NCBI GenBank assembly: GCA_036265915.1
Contig: DATAOC010000087.1
Coordinates: 34,832-98,831 of the forward strand
From: AR12 sp036265915
GTDB lineage: Bacteria > Methylomirabilota > Methylomirabilia > Rokubacteriales > CSP1-6
DNA: 64,000 nt
Direction of reading: 5' to 3'
Shown here piece by piece: positions 41,961 through 50,297 of this stretch (positions are counted from its first letter, which is position 1; each line of letters begins with the position of its first letter). The notes below the pieces were generated by a model. The model had not been told where the DNA came from. It saw only the letters and a program-made list of their open reading frames with translations, and did not search any database. The position numbers and the translations under genes are program-made.

Positions 41961-42871
41961 AGCTCGCCGTCGAATTTCCGAGCGTGGCGTACCGCGAAGG
42001 TCCCGACGGCGTCCGGCGCATGGCGGCCGGCATCGAGCGCGCCGGCTACGATCACATCGAGATCTTCGACCATGTCGTCATGGGCTTCCCGACCGAGGGA
42101 CGGCCGCCGGGGCCGTACAGCGCCGCCATGCCCATCCTGGAGGCGCTGGTCACGCTCGGCTACCTGGCAGGGGCGACGTCGCGCGTGACGCTGGGCACCG
42201 AGGTCCTCGTGCTGCCGCAGCGCGAGCCGACGCTGGTGGCCAAGCAGGTCAGCACGCTCGACACGCTGTCGGGCGGCCGCATGCGCCTCGGCATCGGGGT
42301 GGGCTGGCAGGAGTCGGAGTACGAGGCGCTCGGCGCCGACTTTCGTACCCGCGGCGCGCGGATGGACGAGGCGATCGCGCTGCTGCGCACGTACTGGACC
42401 GAGCCGAAGGTGACCTTCGAGGGGCGCCACTACCGTGCGATGCAGATGGGCATGGAGCCGAAGCCGCCGCAGGGCCGGCGCCTGCCCATCTGGATCGGCG
42501 GCGCCTCCGACGCCGCGCTGCGGCGCGTCGGCCGGCTCGGCGACGGCTGGCTCGCCAGCCGCGTGAGCGACGCCGAGGACGGCCGCCGCGCGATTGCCGC
42601 CATCCGCCGCCACGCCGAGCAGGCGGGACGCGATCCCGCGGCCATCGGCCTGCAGAGCATGGTGGCGCCGCCGCCGCGCGACGCCGAGGGCAAGCAGTTC
42701 TACGCCGAGCCCGCACGCGTCGTCGCGCGCGTCGCCGAGCTCGAGGCCATGGGCTTCGACGGCGTGGCGCTGAACGCGACGGCCGTCTTCCAGGCGGGCG
42801 CGCGCTCGGTGAACGCGATGCTCGACGCGCTCGCCAGCCTGCACGACCGCCTGCGTGCGGAGGTCGGCTGA
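41957..42871 (+). CDS. LLM-class (luciferase-like) flavin/F420 oxidoreductase
   Basis: TIM-barrel oxidoreductase of 304 residues that uses FMN or F420. The signs are RAGYDHIEIFDHVVMG, RVTLGTEVLVLPQREPTLVA, LDTLSGGRMRLGIGVGWQES, EYEALGADFRTRGARMDEAI and LPIWIGGASDAALRRVGRLG. This pattern is that of the F420-dependent TIGR-type group. The ATG overlaps the stop of the molybdenum hydroxylase large subunit, so it is the fourth gene of that operon and may act on the same substrate or its product. Confidence 0.88.
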   Translation: MKLAVEFPSVAYREGPDGVRRMAAGIERAGYDHIEIFDHVVMGFPTEGRPPGPYSAAMPILEALVTLGYLAGATSRVTLGTEVLVLPQREPTLVAKQVSTLDTLSGGRMRLGIGVGWQESEYEALGADFRTRGARMDEAIALLRTYWTEPKVTFEGRHYRAMQMGMEPKPPQGRRLPIWIGGASDAALRRVGRLGDGWLASRVSDAEDGRRAIAAIRRHAEQAGRDPAAIGLQSMVAPPPRDAEGKQFYAEPARVVARVAELEAMGFDGVALNATAVFQAGARSVNAMLDALASLHDRLRAEVG

Positions 42872-42872
42872 G

Positions 42873-43679
42873 CTAGCGCGAGTCGCGCTCGGGCGCGGTC
42901 AGCGTCGTGCCGCCGTCGACGACCAGCACCTGTCCCGTGATGTAGCGCGCGTGCTCGGAGAGCAGGAAGCGGACGGCGTGGCCGATGTCCCAGCCCGTCC
43001 CCTCGCGCTGCAGCACCGACGCCGTCCGTCGGCGCTCGCGCGCCGCCGGCGTCATGCCGCCCGCGTAGACCATCGGCGTGTAGACCGGGCCGGGAGCGAT
43101 GCAGTTGACGCGGATGCCCTCGCGTCCGTGGTCGACCGCCATCGCGCGCGTGAGCGCGATGACGGCGCCCTTGGAGACGGTGTAGGCAGTGAGCCCGCGC
43201 GGACGGAGCGCCGAGATCGACGAGACGTTGACGATCGCGCCGCCGCCGGCACGCCGCATGGCCGGGATGGCGTGCTTGGCGGCGAGGAACATCGTCTCGA
43301 CGTTCACCTGCATGACGCGCCGCCACTCGTCCTCGGGGACGTCGACGACCGAGCCGCGGCTGCCGATGCCGACGTTGTTGTCCAGGAAGTCGAGGCGCCC
43401 GAACCGGCTCACCGCGGCGTCGACCATCGCCGCGCAATCGGCCGCGCGCGTCACGTCGGCCTGCAGCGCGATCGCCTCGCCGCCCGCCTCGCCGATCATC
43501 TCCACCGTGCGCTTGGCGAGGCCGCCGTCGCGATCCACGACCACCACGCGGACACCGGCGCGTGCCAGCAGGATGGCGGCCGCACGTCCGTTGCCGATGC
43601 CGTCGCCGACGGCGCCGCCGCCGGTGACGATGGCGACCTTGCCGCTGAGCCCCGCGTCGTCGGGGACGGCGAGCGCCAC
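42873..43679 (-). CDS. Short-chain dehydrogenase/reductase
   Basis: NAD(P)-dependent SDR of 268 residues with GTG start. The cofactor loop is of the elongated type (VTGGGAVGDGIGNGRAAAIL), found in a subset of the family. Catalytic Ser is in NVSSISAL and Tyr-Lys in TAYTVSKGAV. NNVGIGSRG and ITGQVLVVDGGTT are also typical. It starts 8 nt after the stop of msrB on the same strand. Its stop is two bases from the stop of the convergent LLM gene. Confidence 0.92.
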   Translation of the reverse strand: MALAVPDDAGLSGKVAIVTGGGAVGDGIGNGRAAAILLARAGVRVVVVDRDGGLAKRTVEMIGEAGGEAIALQADVTRAADCAAMVDAAVSRFGRLDFLDNNVGIGSRGSVVDVPEDEWRRVMQVNVETMFLAAKHAIPAMRRAGGGAIVNVSSISALRPRGLTAYTVSKGAVIALTRAMAVDHGREGIRVNCIAPGPVYTPMVYAGGMTPAARERRRTASVLQREGTGWDIGHAVRFLLSEHARYITGQVLVVDGGTTLTAPERDSR

Positions 43680-43686
43680 GCGGCGG

Positions 43687-44154
43687 CTACCGCATGGCGG
43701 GCGCCTCGCGCGCGAGCGCGGCGCCCTCGGGGACGAACGTGAGCGAGGCCGAGTTGAGGCAGTAGCGCTGGCGCGTGGGCGGCGGACCGTCGGGGAAGAC
43801 GTGCCCGAGGTGCCCTCCGCACCGCCGGCAGCGGATCTCCACGCGCTCCATGCCGTAGCTGCGGTCGCGCAGGTAGCTCACGTGATCGGGGTCGTAGGGC
43901 TCGAAGAAGCTCGGCCACCCGGTGCCGGACTCGAACTTCGCGGCCGACCGAAACAGCGGGAGCTCGCAGAGCCGGCATGCGTACGTCCCCGTCCGCTTGT
44001 TGTCGAGCAGGCCGCCGCAGAACGGTGGCTCGGTTCCGTGATCGAGCAGGATGCGTCGCTCCTCGGCGGAGAGCCCCTTCGCCAGCGCCTCGCGCTGCGA
44101 GTCGGACAGCGGACCGAGGTCGAAGCCCGACGCGGACCGTGCGTTCGCGTTCAC
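43687..44154 (-). CDS. msrB: Peptide-methionine (R)-S-oxide reductase
   Basis: Repair enzyme reducing methionine-R-sulfoxide in proteins, 155 residues, GTG start at 44154. The zinc site is made of CRLC and CRRC. The core motif is KFESGTGWPSFFEP, and the catalytic Cys is in QRYCLNSASLTF. GGHLGHVFPDGPPPT is also diagnostic. It has no signal peptide, so it is cytoplasmic. It lies between SDR and aldehyde dehydrogenase genes on the minus strand, 23 nt from the latter. Confidence 0.96.
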   Translation of the reverse strand: MNANARSASGFDLGPLSDSQREALAKGLSAEERRILLDHGTEPPFCGGLLDNKRTGTYACRLCELPLFRSAAKFESGTGWPSFFEPYDPDHVSYLRDRSYGMERVEIRCRRCGGHLGHVFPDGPPPTRQRYCLNSASLTFVPEGAALAREAPAMR

Positions 44155-44177
44155 GGTCCGAGTGTACGTCAGGATCC

Positions 44178-45740
44178 TCACTCTGTCGCGCGCCGCTCGC
44201 CGGTGCCGCCGCCGTCCCGCATCGAGACGGTCTTGACGTTGACGAAGGCGCGCAGCCCGGCCACCGCGAGCTCGCGCCCGTAGCCCGAGCGCTTCACGCC
44301 GCCGAACGGCAGGCGCGGATCGGAGGCGACGATGGACTCGACGAAGACCATGCCGCTCTCGATCTCGTCGATGAACCGGTCGCGCTCGGCCGCGTCCTTC
44401 GTCCACACGCTGGCGCCGAGGCCGAACCGCGAGTCGTTCGCGAGCCGGATGGCCGACTCCGCGTCCGGCACACGGAACAGCAGCGCGACGGGGCCGAACA
44501 TCTCTTCCCGGTAGGCCGGGCTCTCGGCCGGGATGTCCGTGAGCACCGTCGGCGCATAGTAGGCGCCGGCCCCGTCGAGCGCATGCCCCCCGGTCAGGAC
44601 GCGCGCGCCCATCCGCACCGACTTGCGGACCTGGCCGGCCAGGATGTCGCGCTGCTCGGCGCTGGCGAGCGGGCCGAGCTGGGTCTGAGGATCCAGCGGA
44701 TCACCGATGCGCAGCGCGCGCATGCCCTCGACCATGAGCGTCTCGAAGCGCTCGTAGATCGCCGCGTGGACGATGAAACGCTTGGCCGCGATGCACGACT
44801 GCCCGTTGTTGATCACGCGCGCCGACACCGCGGTCCGCGCCGCTTCCTCGACGGCCGCACTCGGCATCACGATGAACGGATCGCTGCCGCCGAGCTCCAG
44901 CACCGTCGGCTTGATGCGGCTTCCGGCGCGACCCGCCACCGCGCTGCCCGCGGCCTCGCTGCCGGTCACGCTGGCGGCCACGATGCGATCGTCGTCCAGC
45001 AACGCGCCGACGCGAGAGGACGGGATCAGCAGCGTCTGGAAGACGCCCGGCGGAAAGCCGGCGGCCGAGAAGACGTCCTCGATGGCCAGCGCGCACTGCG
45101 GCACGTTCGACGCGTGCTTCAGCACCGCGACGTTACCCGCCATGACGGTCGGCGCGGCGAAGCGGAACACCTGCCAGAACGGAAAGTTCCACGGCATCAC
45201 GCCCAGCACGACCCCGAGCGGCTGATACCGCACGAAGCTCCGCATCGGGCTCGCGTCCACCGGCTCGTCGGCCAGCATGGCCGCCGCGTGCTCGGCGTAG
45301 TAGCGGCAGCCGCGCGCGCACTTGACGACCTCGTCGACGGCCGCGCCGATCGGCTTGCCCATCTCGAGCGTCATGAGCCGCGCGTACTGGTCGCGCTTGG
45401 CCTCGAGCGTCTCGGCCGCGCGCCGCATGAGCCGCGCGCGCTCGTCCACGGGCGTTCGGCACCAGGTGCGAAATGTCTCGACCGCGCGCGCCAGGCGCTC
45501 GCCGACCTGACGCTCGGTCAGCACGTCGAAGGTGCGCAGCGTCTCGCCGGTGGCCGGGTTCACGCTCGCCATGCGCGGGGTGCTCGCGCGCTGCGTTGTC
45601 GCACGCGGGGTGCCGCGCTCGCGGCCAAACGCGCCGGGGACCTTCCGCGTGGCCGGCGTGGCCGTCTTTCCGTGGCGGCTGGTGGCGCGCTGACGCGCCT
45701 CCGATTGCAATCCCCTCTTTCGCGACGTCTGCCGGGCCAT
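44178..45740 (-). CDS. Aldehyde dehydrogenase with a basic 56-residue N-terminal extension
   Basis: NAD(P)-dependent aldehyde dehydrogenase (succinate-semialdehyde-dehydrogenase-like) with N185 in MPWNFPFWQ, E282 in LELGGSDPF and nucleophile C316 in NNGQSCIAAKRF. The enzyme domain begins at residue 57 (MASVNPATGETL). The ATG at 45740 has a perfect GAGGAGG at good spacing, whereas the ATG at 45572 has none, so the longer form is preferred. Its tail contains 12 Arg and 3 Lys but only 2 Glu, with many Ser/Thr. Total 520 residues versus about 460-490 usual. The tail could bind nucleic acid or polyanions. Confidence 0.88.
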   Translation of the reverse strand: MARQTSRKRGLQSEARQRATSRHGKTATPATRKVPGAFGRERGTPRATTQRASTPRMASVNPATGETLRTFDVLTERQVGERLARAVETFRTWCRTPVDERARLMRRAAETLEAKRDQYARLMTLEMGKPIGAAVDEVVKCARGCRYYAEHAAAMLADEPVDASPMRSFVRYQPLGVVLGVMPWNFPFWQVFRFAAPTVMAGNVAVLKHASNVPQCALAIEDVFSAAGFPPGVFQTLLIPSSRVGALLDDDRIVAASVTGSEAAGSAVAGRAGSRIKPTVLELGGSDPFIVMPSAAVEEAARTAVSARVINNGQSCIAAKRFIVHAAIYERFETLMVEGMRALRIGDPLDPQTQLGPLASAEQRDILAGQVRKSVRMGARVLTGGHALDGAGAYYAPTVLTDIPAESPAYREEMFGPVALLFRVPDAESAIRLANDSRFGLGASVWTKDAAERDRFIDEIESGMVFVESIVASDPRLPFGGVKRSGYGRELAVAGLRAFVNVKTVSMRDGGGTGERRATE

Positions 45741-45788
45741 GCGGCACCTCCTCGAAGGACAGACGGCGTCTCAGTGCAAAACGAAGGC

Positions 45789-46181
45789 CTACGCGGGCGC
45801 GAACGTCGGCACCGGCGGCCCGCCGTCGGTGGGGCTGAACCGGACGCGGACGCGCTGGCCGATCCGGATCGTGTCGAGCTCGGCGCCGACGATGTTCGTC
45901 ATCATGGTCGGCCCTTCCTCGAGCGTGACGTAGGCGATCGCGTACGGCACCGGCGCCCGACGGAAGACGCTGTAGGAGTAGATGCTGCCGCGCCCGGACG
46001 CCTCGAACCACGACGTGCGGTCGCTGCCGCAGAACGGGCACAGCGCGCGCGGATAGTAGTGCGGCTCCCCGCACGTTTCGCAGCGCTTGAGCAGCAGCTT
46101 GCCCGCGGCCGCCGCGTCCCAGAACGGCTTCGTCTCCGGGCTCACCGGCGGCGCCGGAATCACGCGCTCGGCGGCGCTCAC
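45789..46181 (-). CDS. DUF35/OB-fold zinc-ribbon protein (ChsH2/BbsA-like)
   Basis: Acyl-CoA-associated OB-fold protein with N-terminal rubredoxin-like zinc ribbon, 130 residues. The zinc ligands are CETCG and CPFCG (about residues 34-51), followed by the OB domain RGSIYSYSVFRRAPVPYAIA and VRVRFSPTDGG. Such proteins form complexes with thiolase-like partners, and the upstream gene on the same strand is exactly that, overlapping by 4 nt. It lies 48 nt from the aldehyde dehydrogenase start. Confidence 0.92.
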   Translation of the reverse strand: MSAAERVIPAPPVSPETKPFWDAAAAGKLLLKRCETCGEPHYYPRALCPFCGSDRTSWFEASGRGSIYSYSVFRRAPVPYAIAYVTLEEGPTMMTNIVGAELDTIRIGQRVRVRFSPTDGGPPVPTFAPA

Positions 46182-47350
46182 GACTCGCGCTCCAGGATCA
46201 CCGTCGCGCTGCCGTGCCGGGTGGCGAGCGAGCCGCCGGTCCCGTGAGCCAGCGCGACATCGCAGTTCTTCACCTGCACACGCGGGTGCGCCTCGCCCCG
46301 GAGCTGGCGCACGGCCTCGACGACCTTCGTCAGCCCCCCGCGATTGCCGGGGTGGTTGTTGCAGAGCCCGCCGCCGTCGGTGTTGAAGGGCAGGCGGCCG
46401 ATCCCCGAGATGAGGTTGCCGTCCGCCACGAGCTTGCCTCCCTGCCCCTTGTCACAGAAGCCCAGGTCCTCGAGCGTGATCAGCACGGTGATGGTGAAGC
46501 TGTCGTAGATCGACACGTACTTGACGTCCGCCGGCCGCACGCCGGCCTCGGCGAACGCGGCCGGCCCCGACCACACGGCGCCGGTGTACGTCAGGTCGAT
46601 CTTGCCGCCGGCCTGGTGCTTCACGGCCTCGCCGGCGCCGAGCACGCGCACCCGCGGCCGGCCGAGCGCCCTGGCCACCTCCGGCGAGGTGACGACGATG
46701 GCGCCACCGCCGTCCGTGATGACGCAGCAGTCCAGCCGGTGCAGCGGATCGGCCACCATCGGCGAGCTCACGACATCCTCCACCGTGACCACGTCGCGCA
46801 GCAGCGCGTGCGGGTTGTGCTGCGCGTGGTGCGAGGCCGCCACCTTGATCCACGCGAGCTGGGCGCTCGTGGTGCCGTACTGGTGCATGTGGCGCATGGC
46901 GGCCATCGCGTACTGGTTGACGACGGTCGGCCCGAACGGGAACTCGAACGCCACGTCCGGCGCCGCGGCGCCGTAGCTTCGCGGCGCGGTACCGGTGGCC
47001 ATGCCCTCGGCGCGCGGCCGCCCGGCGAGCGTGATGAGCGCCACGCTGCACTTGCCGGCGGCGATGGCCTCCGCCGCGTGGCCGACGTGCACGACGTAGG
47101 ACGAGCCTCCCGTCTCCGTCGTGTCGATGTGCCGCAGCTTGAGGCCCATGTAGTCGGCCATCGAGAGACCGCCGAGGCCGGGCGCGTCGCCGGCGCAGAA
47201 GTAGCCGTCGACGTCGGCCGTGGTGAGACCCGCGTCCGCGAGCGCGCCGCGCGCGGACGCGGCGTGCAGCTGGGCGAGCGAGACGTCGTCCGCCTTGCGC
47301 GTGGGATGCTCGTAGACGCCCGCGATGTACGCCTTGCCCTTGATCGTCAT
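46178..47350 (-). CDS. Thiolase-fold protein lacking the catalytic cysteines (SCP-x/Ltp2-like)
   Basis: Thiolase-superfamily protein of 390 residues acting on CoA thioesters. The fold is seen in GALADAGLTTADVDGY, EAIAAGKCSVALITLAG, AGVRPADVKYVSIYDSFTI and GGGLCNNHPGNRGGL (H333). The nucleophilic Cys of true thiolases is replaced in TETGGSS (78-84), and the C-terminal CxGGG loop reads HGTGG (369-373), so Claisen chemistry is unlikely. With its overlapping DUF35 partner it resembles aldolase complexes such as Ltp2/ChsH2 that split side chains retro-aldolytically. The neighbouring aldehyde dehydrogenase could take the released aldehyde. Confidence 0.88.
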   Translation of the reverse strand: MTIKGKAYIAGVYEHPTRKADDVSLAQLHAASARGALADAGLTTADVDGYFCAGDAPGLGGLSMADYMGLKLRHIDTTETGGSSYVVHVGHAAEAIAAGKCSVALITLAGRPRAEGMATGTAPRSYGAAAPDVAFEFPFGPTVVNQYAMAAMRHMHQYGTTSAQLAWIKVAASHHAQHNPHALLRDVVTVEDVVSSPMVADPLHRLDCCVITDGGGAIVVTSPEVARALGRPRVRVLGAGEAVKHQAGGKIDLTYTGAVWSGPAAFAEAGVRPADVKYVSIYDSFTITVLITLEDLGFCDKGQGGKLVADGNLISGIGRLPFNTDGGGLCNNHPGNRGGLTKVVEAVRQLRGEAHPRVQVKNCDVALAHGTGGSLATRHGSATVILERES

Positions 47351-47401
47351 GGTTCCTTTCCCGATGGGGGGCCCGGCCGGGCGCCCCACCTTCCCGACAT
47401 T

Positions 47402-47432
47402 CCGCGCGCCCCGGAGTGACCGGGGCGCGCGG
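47402..47432 (-). terminator. Perfect 13-bp hairpin after the Tat amidohydrolase gene
   Basis: Bases 47402-47414 are the exact inverse complement of 47420-47432, with loop AGTGA. It lies 15 bases after the amidohydrolase stop on the minus strand and before the thiolase gene. No T-tract is seen. Confidence 0.5.
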
Positions 47433-47447
47433 GGACTTCCGCTCGAA

Positions 47448-48950
47448 TCACGCGGTCGCGCGATGGACGTAGCCGTAGCGGGTGTTGGTCCGCATGCCGC
47501 CCATGGCGACGTACTCCGACTTGATCGCGGCGATCTTGTCGTTCGTGATGCTGCCGAGCGCCGCGCGCTGGTTGATGTTGTAGAGCCGCGCGGCGTTGCC
47601 GGCGAAGATCGCGCTCTTGACGGCGCCGTTGGCGGCGCCGAGCGGCCTGAAGCTGTGCTTCTTCTGCATCTCGTCCGGAATCTCGAGGCGGCGCATCGCC
47701 TCGATCTGCCACTGCGGCGAGCCATACCACACCGAGTCGGTGCCCCACAGCACGTGCTCGGGGCCGAGGCCGCGCACCAGCGTGCCGACGAACGCGGCCG
47801 CGAAGCGCGGGTTGGCAACGGCGGAGTTGGCGAACGCGGTGCCGATCTCGCCGTAGACGTTGCTGACGCCGTATTTCGCCGGGATCTCGGCGAGGTCGGT
47901 CGCCCACTTGATCCGCCCCGTCTGGTCGAACTCCGCGAGCGCGGCATCCGGCGGCTCGAGGAACGCGCGGAGCGCGCCGTGATAGATGACGAAGTTGAGC
48001 TTGGGCCAGTCCTTCGCGGCCTTGCCGAGGTCGTTGACCGTCGCGTACTCCCACACGTTCGGCCAGGACTTCTCGTAGTCCAGCGGCAGCAGACCCTTGT
48101 GGATGCAGATCGTGTTGATGCCCGACTTGACGGCCTTCTCGTAGAACGGGTACATCAGCTTCTCGTCGTCCAGCCGCCAGAACGAGCCTGCCTTGGACGG
48201 GAACAGCGGATCGCCGATCGTGTAGCCTTTCCAGCTGTCGGGCTTGAGCTCCGCGATGGCGCGATCGACCTGGTCCATCCAGCCGGCCTTCTTGGGCGTG
48301 AACACCGCGTGGCCGAGGAGCCGGCGCGAGCTGGCGATGCGGTTGATGGCAGTCCGCGCCGCCGCGATCTGGTCGTTGCTGAGCAGGTCCCACGTCGGAT
48401 CGTCGAAGGGCGCGCCGGAGAGCAACGCCACCTTCGTGTCGCTGTCGACGAACACTTCCTTCACGTAGTTCTCGAACTTGTACCGGGCAAGATCGTTCAC
48501 GCCGGCGACGTCCGGGTTCCAGTTCTGCTTGGCGTACTTCGCCAGATCGAGCAGGCCGGCCTGGTTGAAGTCGTCGCGGACGAAGTGCGTCTGCACGTCG
48601 ACGATGAACTGTCCCGCCAGCGCGCCCGCGCGCTCGGCGGCCACGCCGGGCTCCGCCGCCTCCGCGTGGCTGACGTCGAACACCCGGCCGAAGACGTCGT
48701 TCATGGCCAGGAAAGCGGCGGCCATCCCGGCGCTGCTCGCGAGGAACTGGCGCCGGTTCAGGCCGTGACGCGGGCCGAGCTCGTCCGAGAGCTGCTTGAT
48801 GCGCGCCTCCACGCGCGCCTGCTCGGGCGTCTGCGGCAGCGGAGTGAACTCGCCGTTGGAGACGATCTGCGTCGGCACCGGCGACGGAAACGCCGAGACC
48901 TCCGCCGGCGCCGTCCGCCGCATCTCCTCGTCGCTCAGGTAGTGGGGCAT
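47448..48950 (-). CDS. Tat-exported amidohydrolase (amidohydrolase-2 TIM barrel)
   Basis: Metal-dependent hydrolase or decarboxylase of 500 residues. It has an unusually placed twin-arginine signal, NRRQFLASSAGMAAAFLA at residues 65-82, behind a 60-residue hydrophilic N-region. The barrel begins with FIVDVQTHFVRDD (first metal ligands), then NTICIHKGLLP, FVIYHGALRAF and the metal Asp in HVLWGTDSVWYGSPQWQIEAM. The ATG at 48950 follows a GGAGG-type Shine-Dalgarno sequence. A hairpin follows the gene. Function unknown; periplasmic location is inferred from the signal. Confidence 0.88.
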   Translation of the reverse strand: MPHYLSDEEMRRTAPAEVSAFPSPVPTQIVSNGEFTPLPQTPEQARVEARIKQLSDELGPRHGLNRRQFLASSAGMAAAFLAMNDVFGRVFDVSHAEAAEPGVAAERAGALAGQFIVDVQTHFVRDDFNQAGLLDLAKYAKQNWNPDVAGVNDLARYKFENYVKEVFVDSDTKVALLSGAPFDDPTWDLLSNDQIAAARTAINRIASSRRLLGHAVFTPKKAGWMDQVDRAIAELKPDSWKGYTIGDPLFPSKAGSFWRLDDEKLMYPFYEKAVKSGINTICIHKGLLPLDYEKSWPNVWEYATVNDLGKAAKDWPKLNFVIYHGALRAFLEPPDAALAEFDQTGRIKWATDLAEIPAKYGVSNVYGEIGTAFANSAVANPRFAAAFVGTLVRGLGPEHVLWGTDSVWYGSPQWQIEAMRRLEIPDEMQKKHSFRPLGAANGAVKSAIFAGNAARLYNINQRAALGSITNDKIAAIKSEYVAMGGMRTNTRYGYVHRATA

Positions 48951-49124
48951 GGTGGCCTCCAGGAAGCAGGATCGGTGAGCTGCGCGAGACGATCGGTCAC
49001 GATGGGAGCGGACCACCTCCTCCGGAACTGAAGTGCGGAGATGATGCGCGGGCCGTGGCGCCAACGCAAGGGTGCAGCAGGGCGGATGGCGAGACCGGAA
49101 GCCGTTCGGCGCCCGGCCGACGGG

Positions 49125-49859
49125 TCAGTCGGCGGCGGGGAGCTGGACCGGGGGCCGCAGGATCGCGGCCAGGCGAGCGGCCACGAGGAAGCGGATCACC
49201 TGCCAGGATGGATCGAACTCCCAGCGACGCATGCTGAACTTCGGGGAGCGCGCGTGCGCGTGGTGATTGTTGTGCAGGCTCTCGCCGCCCGTGAGCCACG
49301 CGATCGCCCGCCAGTTATAGGCGGTGTTGGGGAAGTTCTGAGAGCCGCTCCAGTGGCCGAGACCGTTGATCAGCGGCGCCAGCACGAAGACGTAGAGTCC
49401 CGCGTGGAGACCCGCCGCGAGCAGCCCCGCCCACGGGCCGAGGGAGCAGCACAGCAGCACGATGCCCAGCCCCAGTCCGAGGAAGCCGTGGGAGAACAGC
49501 GTGCGATCGAGGGCATCCGGTGCGATGTCCGGCGCGAACTTGCTGAGCGTCTCCGGCTTCTTCGCCTCGCGCGCGTAGTAATACACGTTCAGCAGCTGAA
49601 CCTTCCAGAAGCCGAGCAGCTGCGGGCTGTGCGGGTCGCCGTCGCGGTCGGTGAACGCGTGGTGCTTGCGGTGCACGGCCACCCACTGACGTCGATCCTG
49701 TCCCGTCGTCAGCCACAGGACGACGCGGAACATCGTGTCGACCACCGGATGGACGCTCAGCGCGCGATGCGCGAGCGTGCGGTGCAGGTACACCGACGTC
49801 GCGAGCGCGGCGATCTGCGTGAGCGCAAGGGCGACGACGGGCGCAATCCACAGCGGCAT
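49125..49859 (-). CDS. Fatty acid desaturase, acyl-CoA/lipid delta-9 type
   Basis: Membrane di-iron desaturase of 244 residues that introduces a cis double bond into an acyl chain. The three histidine boxes are HRTLAH, HRKHH and HNNHH (LTGGESLHNNHHAHARSPKF). WLTTGQDRRQWVAVHRKHHAF and FNPNTAYNWRA-like spacing (NFPNTAYNW) match the stearoyl-CoA-desaturase-like bacterial group. It has four hydrophobic helices. Bases 48951-49124 upstream of the amidohydrolase and downstream of this gene hold no other gene that I can see. Confidence 0.93.
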   Translation of the reverse strand: MPLWIAPVVALALTQIAALATSVYLHRTLAHRALSVHPVVDTMFRVVLWLTTGQDRRQWVAVHRKHHAFTDRDGDPHSPQLLGFWKVQLLNVYYYAREAKKPETLSKFAPDIAPDALDRTLFSHGFLGLGLGIVLLCCSLGPWAGLLAAGLHAGLYVFVLAPLINGLGHWSGSQNFPNTAYNWRAIAWLTGGESLHNNHHAHARSPKFSMRRWEFDPSWQVIRFLVAARLAAILRPPVQLPAAD

Positions 49860-49952
49860 AAAGGCGTTCCTCTGGGGCTTGGAGTGATCGAGCGAGACGC
49901 TCGAGGGTAAGTCATCTAAGCACGATCGGGCCGGAACCGGGGCAGAGTTTGA

Positions 49953-50258
49953 TCAGAACCCCGTCTTCCGCATGCACGTGCGATAGGCAGCCTGATAGGC
50001 GGGATGCTTCGCGCCCTCGGGGTCGATGCCGGCCAGCTGCGGATCGTCCGCCGGGTTCGGCTCGCCGCGACGCGCGCCGTCGGCGTTCTGACGGTCCCTC
50101 GTGATCGGAGAGGCCGACGCCGCGTCGTCCCCGCCCGATTTCAGCGCATCACGCGCCTCGGCGTTGCACGCGGCGAAATCCTCTGCGGTCGGAACGGAGC
50201 GCTGGCCGGTGGTGGCACCGGTGGCGATGAGGACCAGGGCGACGGCCACGGCAATCAT
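49953..50258 (-). CDS. Small secreted protein, paralogue of 37235-37657
   Basis: A 101-residue exported protein of unknown function. The signal peptide spans about 1-18 (IATGATTG). Then come PTAEDFAACNAEARD, a polar linker with SPITRDRQNAD, and the C-terminal module DPEGAKHPAYQAAYRTCMRK. The order Cys-Asn module, linker with IT-R/Q motif, and Y-x-A-A-Y-R-x-C-M-R module is the same as in the gene at 37235. The ATG at 50258 was chosen because it gives the signal peptide at the start. It is divergent from the LLM gene at 50335. Confidence 0.7.
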   Translation of the reverse strand: MIAVAVALVLIATGATTGQRSVPTAEDFAACNAEARDALKSGGDDAASASPITRDRQNADGARRGEPNPADDPQLAGIDPEGAKHPAYQAAYRTCMRKTGF

Positions 50259-50297
50259 GCGCCTGGCTGCAGCAACTCGCGTGCCGTCACGATCGAC

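Noticed and set aside
46178..47350. Acetyl-CoA acetyltransferase activity
   Set aside because: Both cysteine positions needed for thiolase chemistry are replaced, so the common name was not used.
48951..49124. Possible small gene or RNA in the 174-base gap upstream of the Tat amidohydrolase
   Set aside because: Short open frames here have no ribosome-binding site or recognisable product, and no convincing RNA fold was seen by eye.
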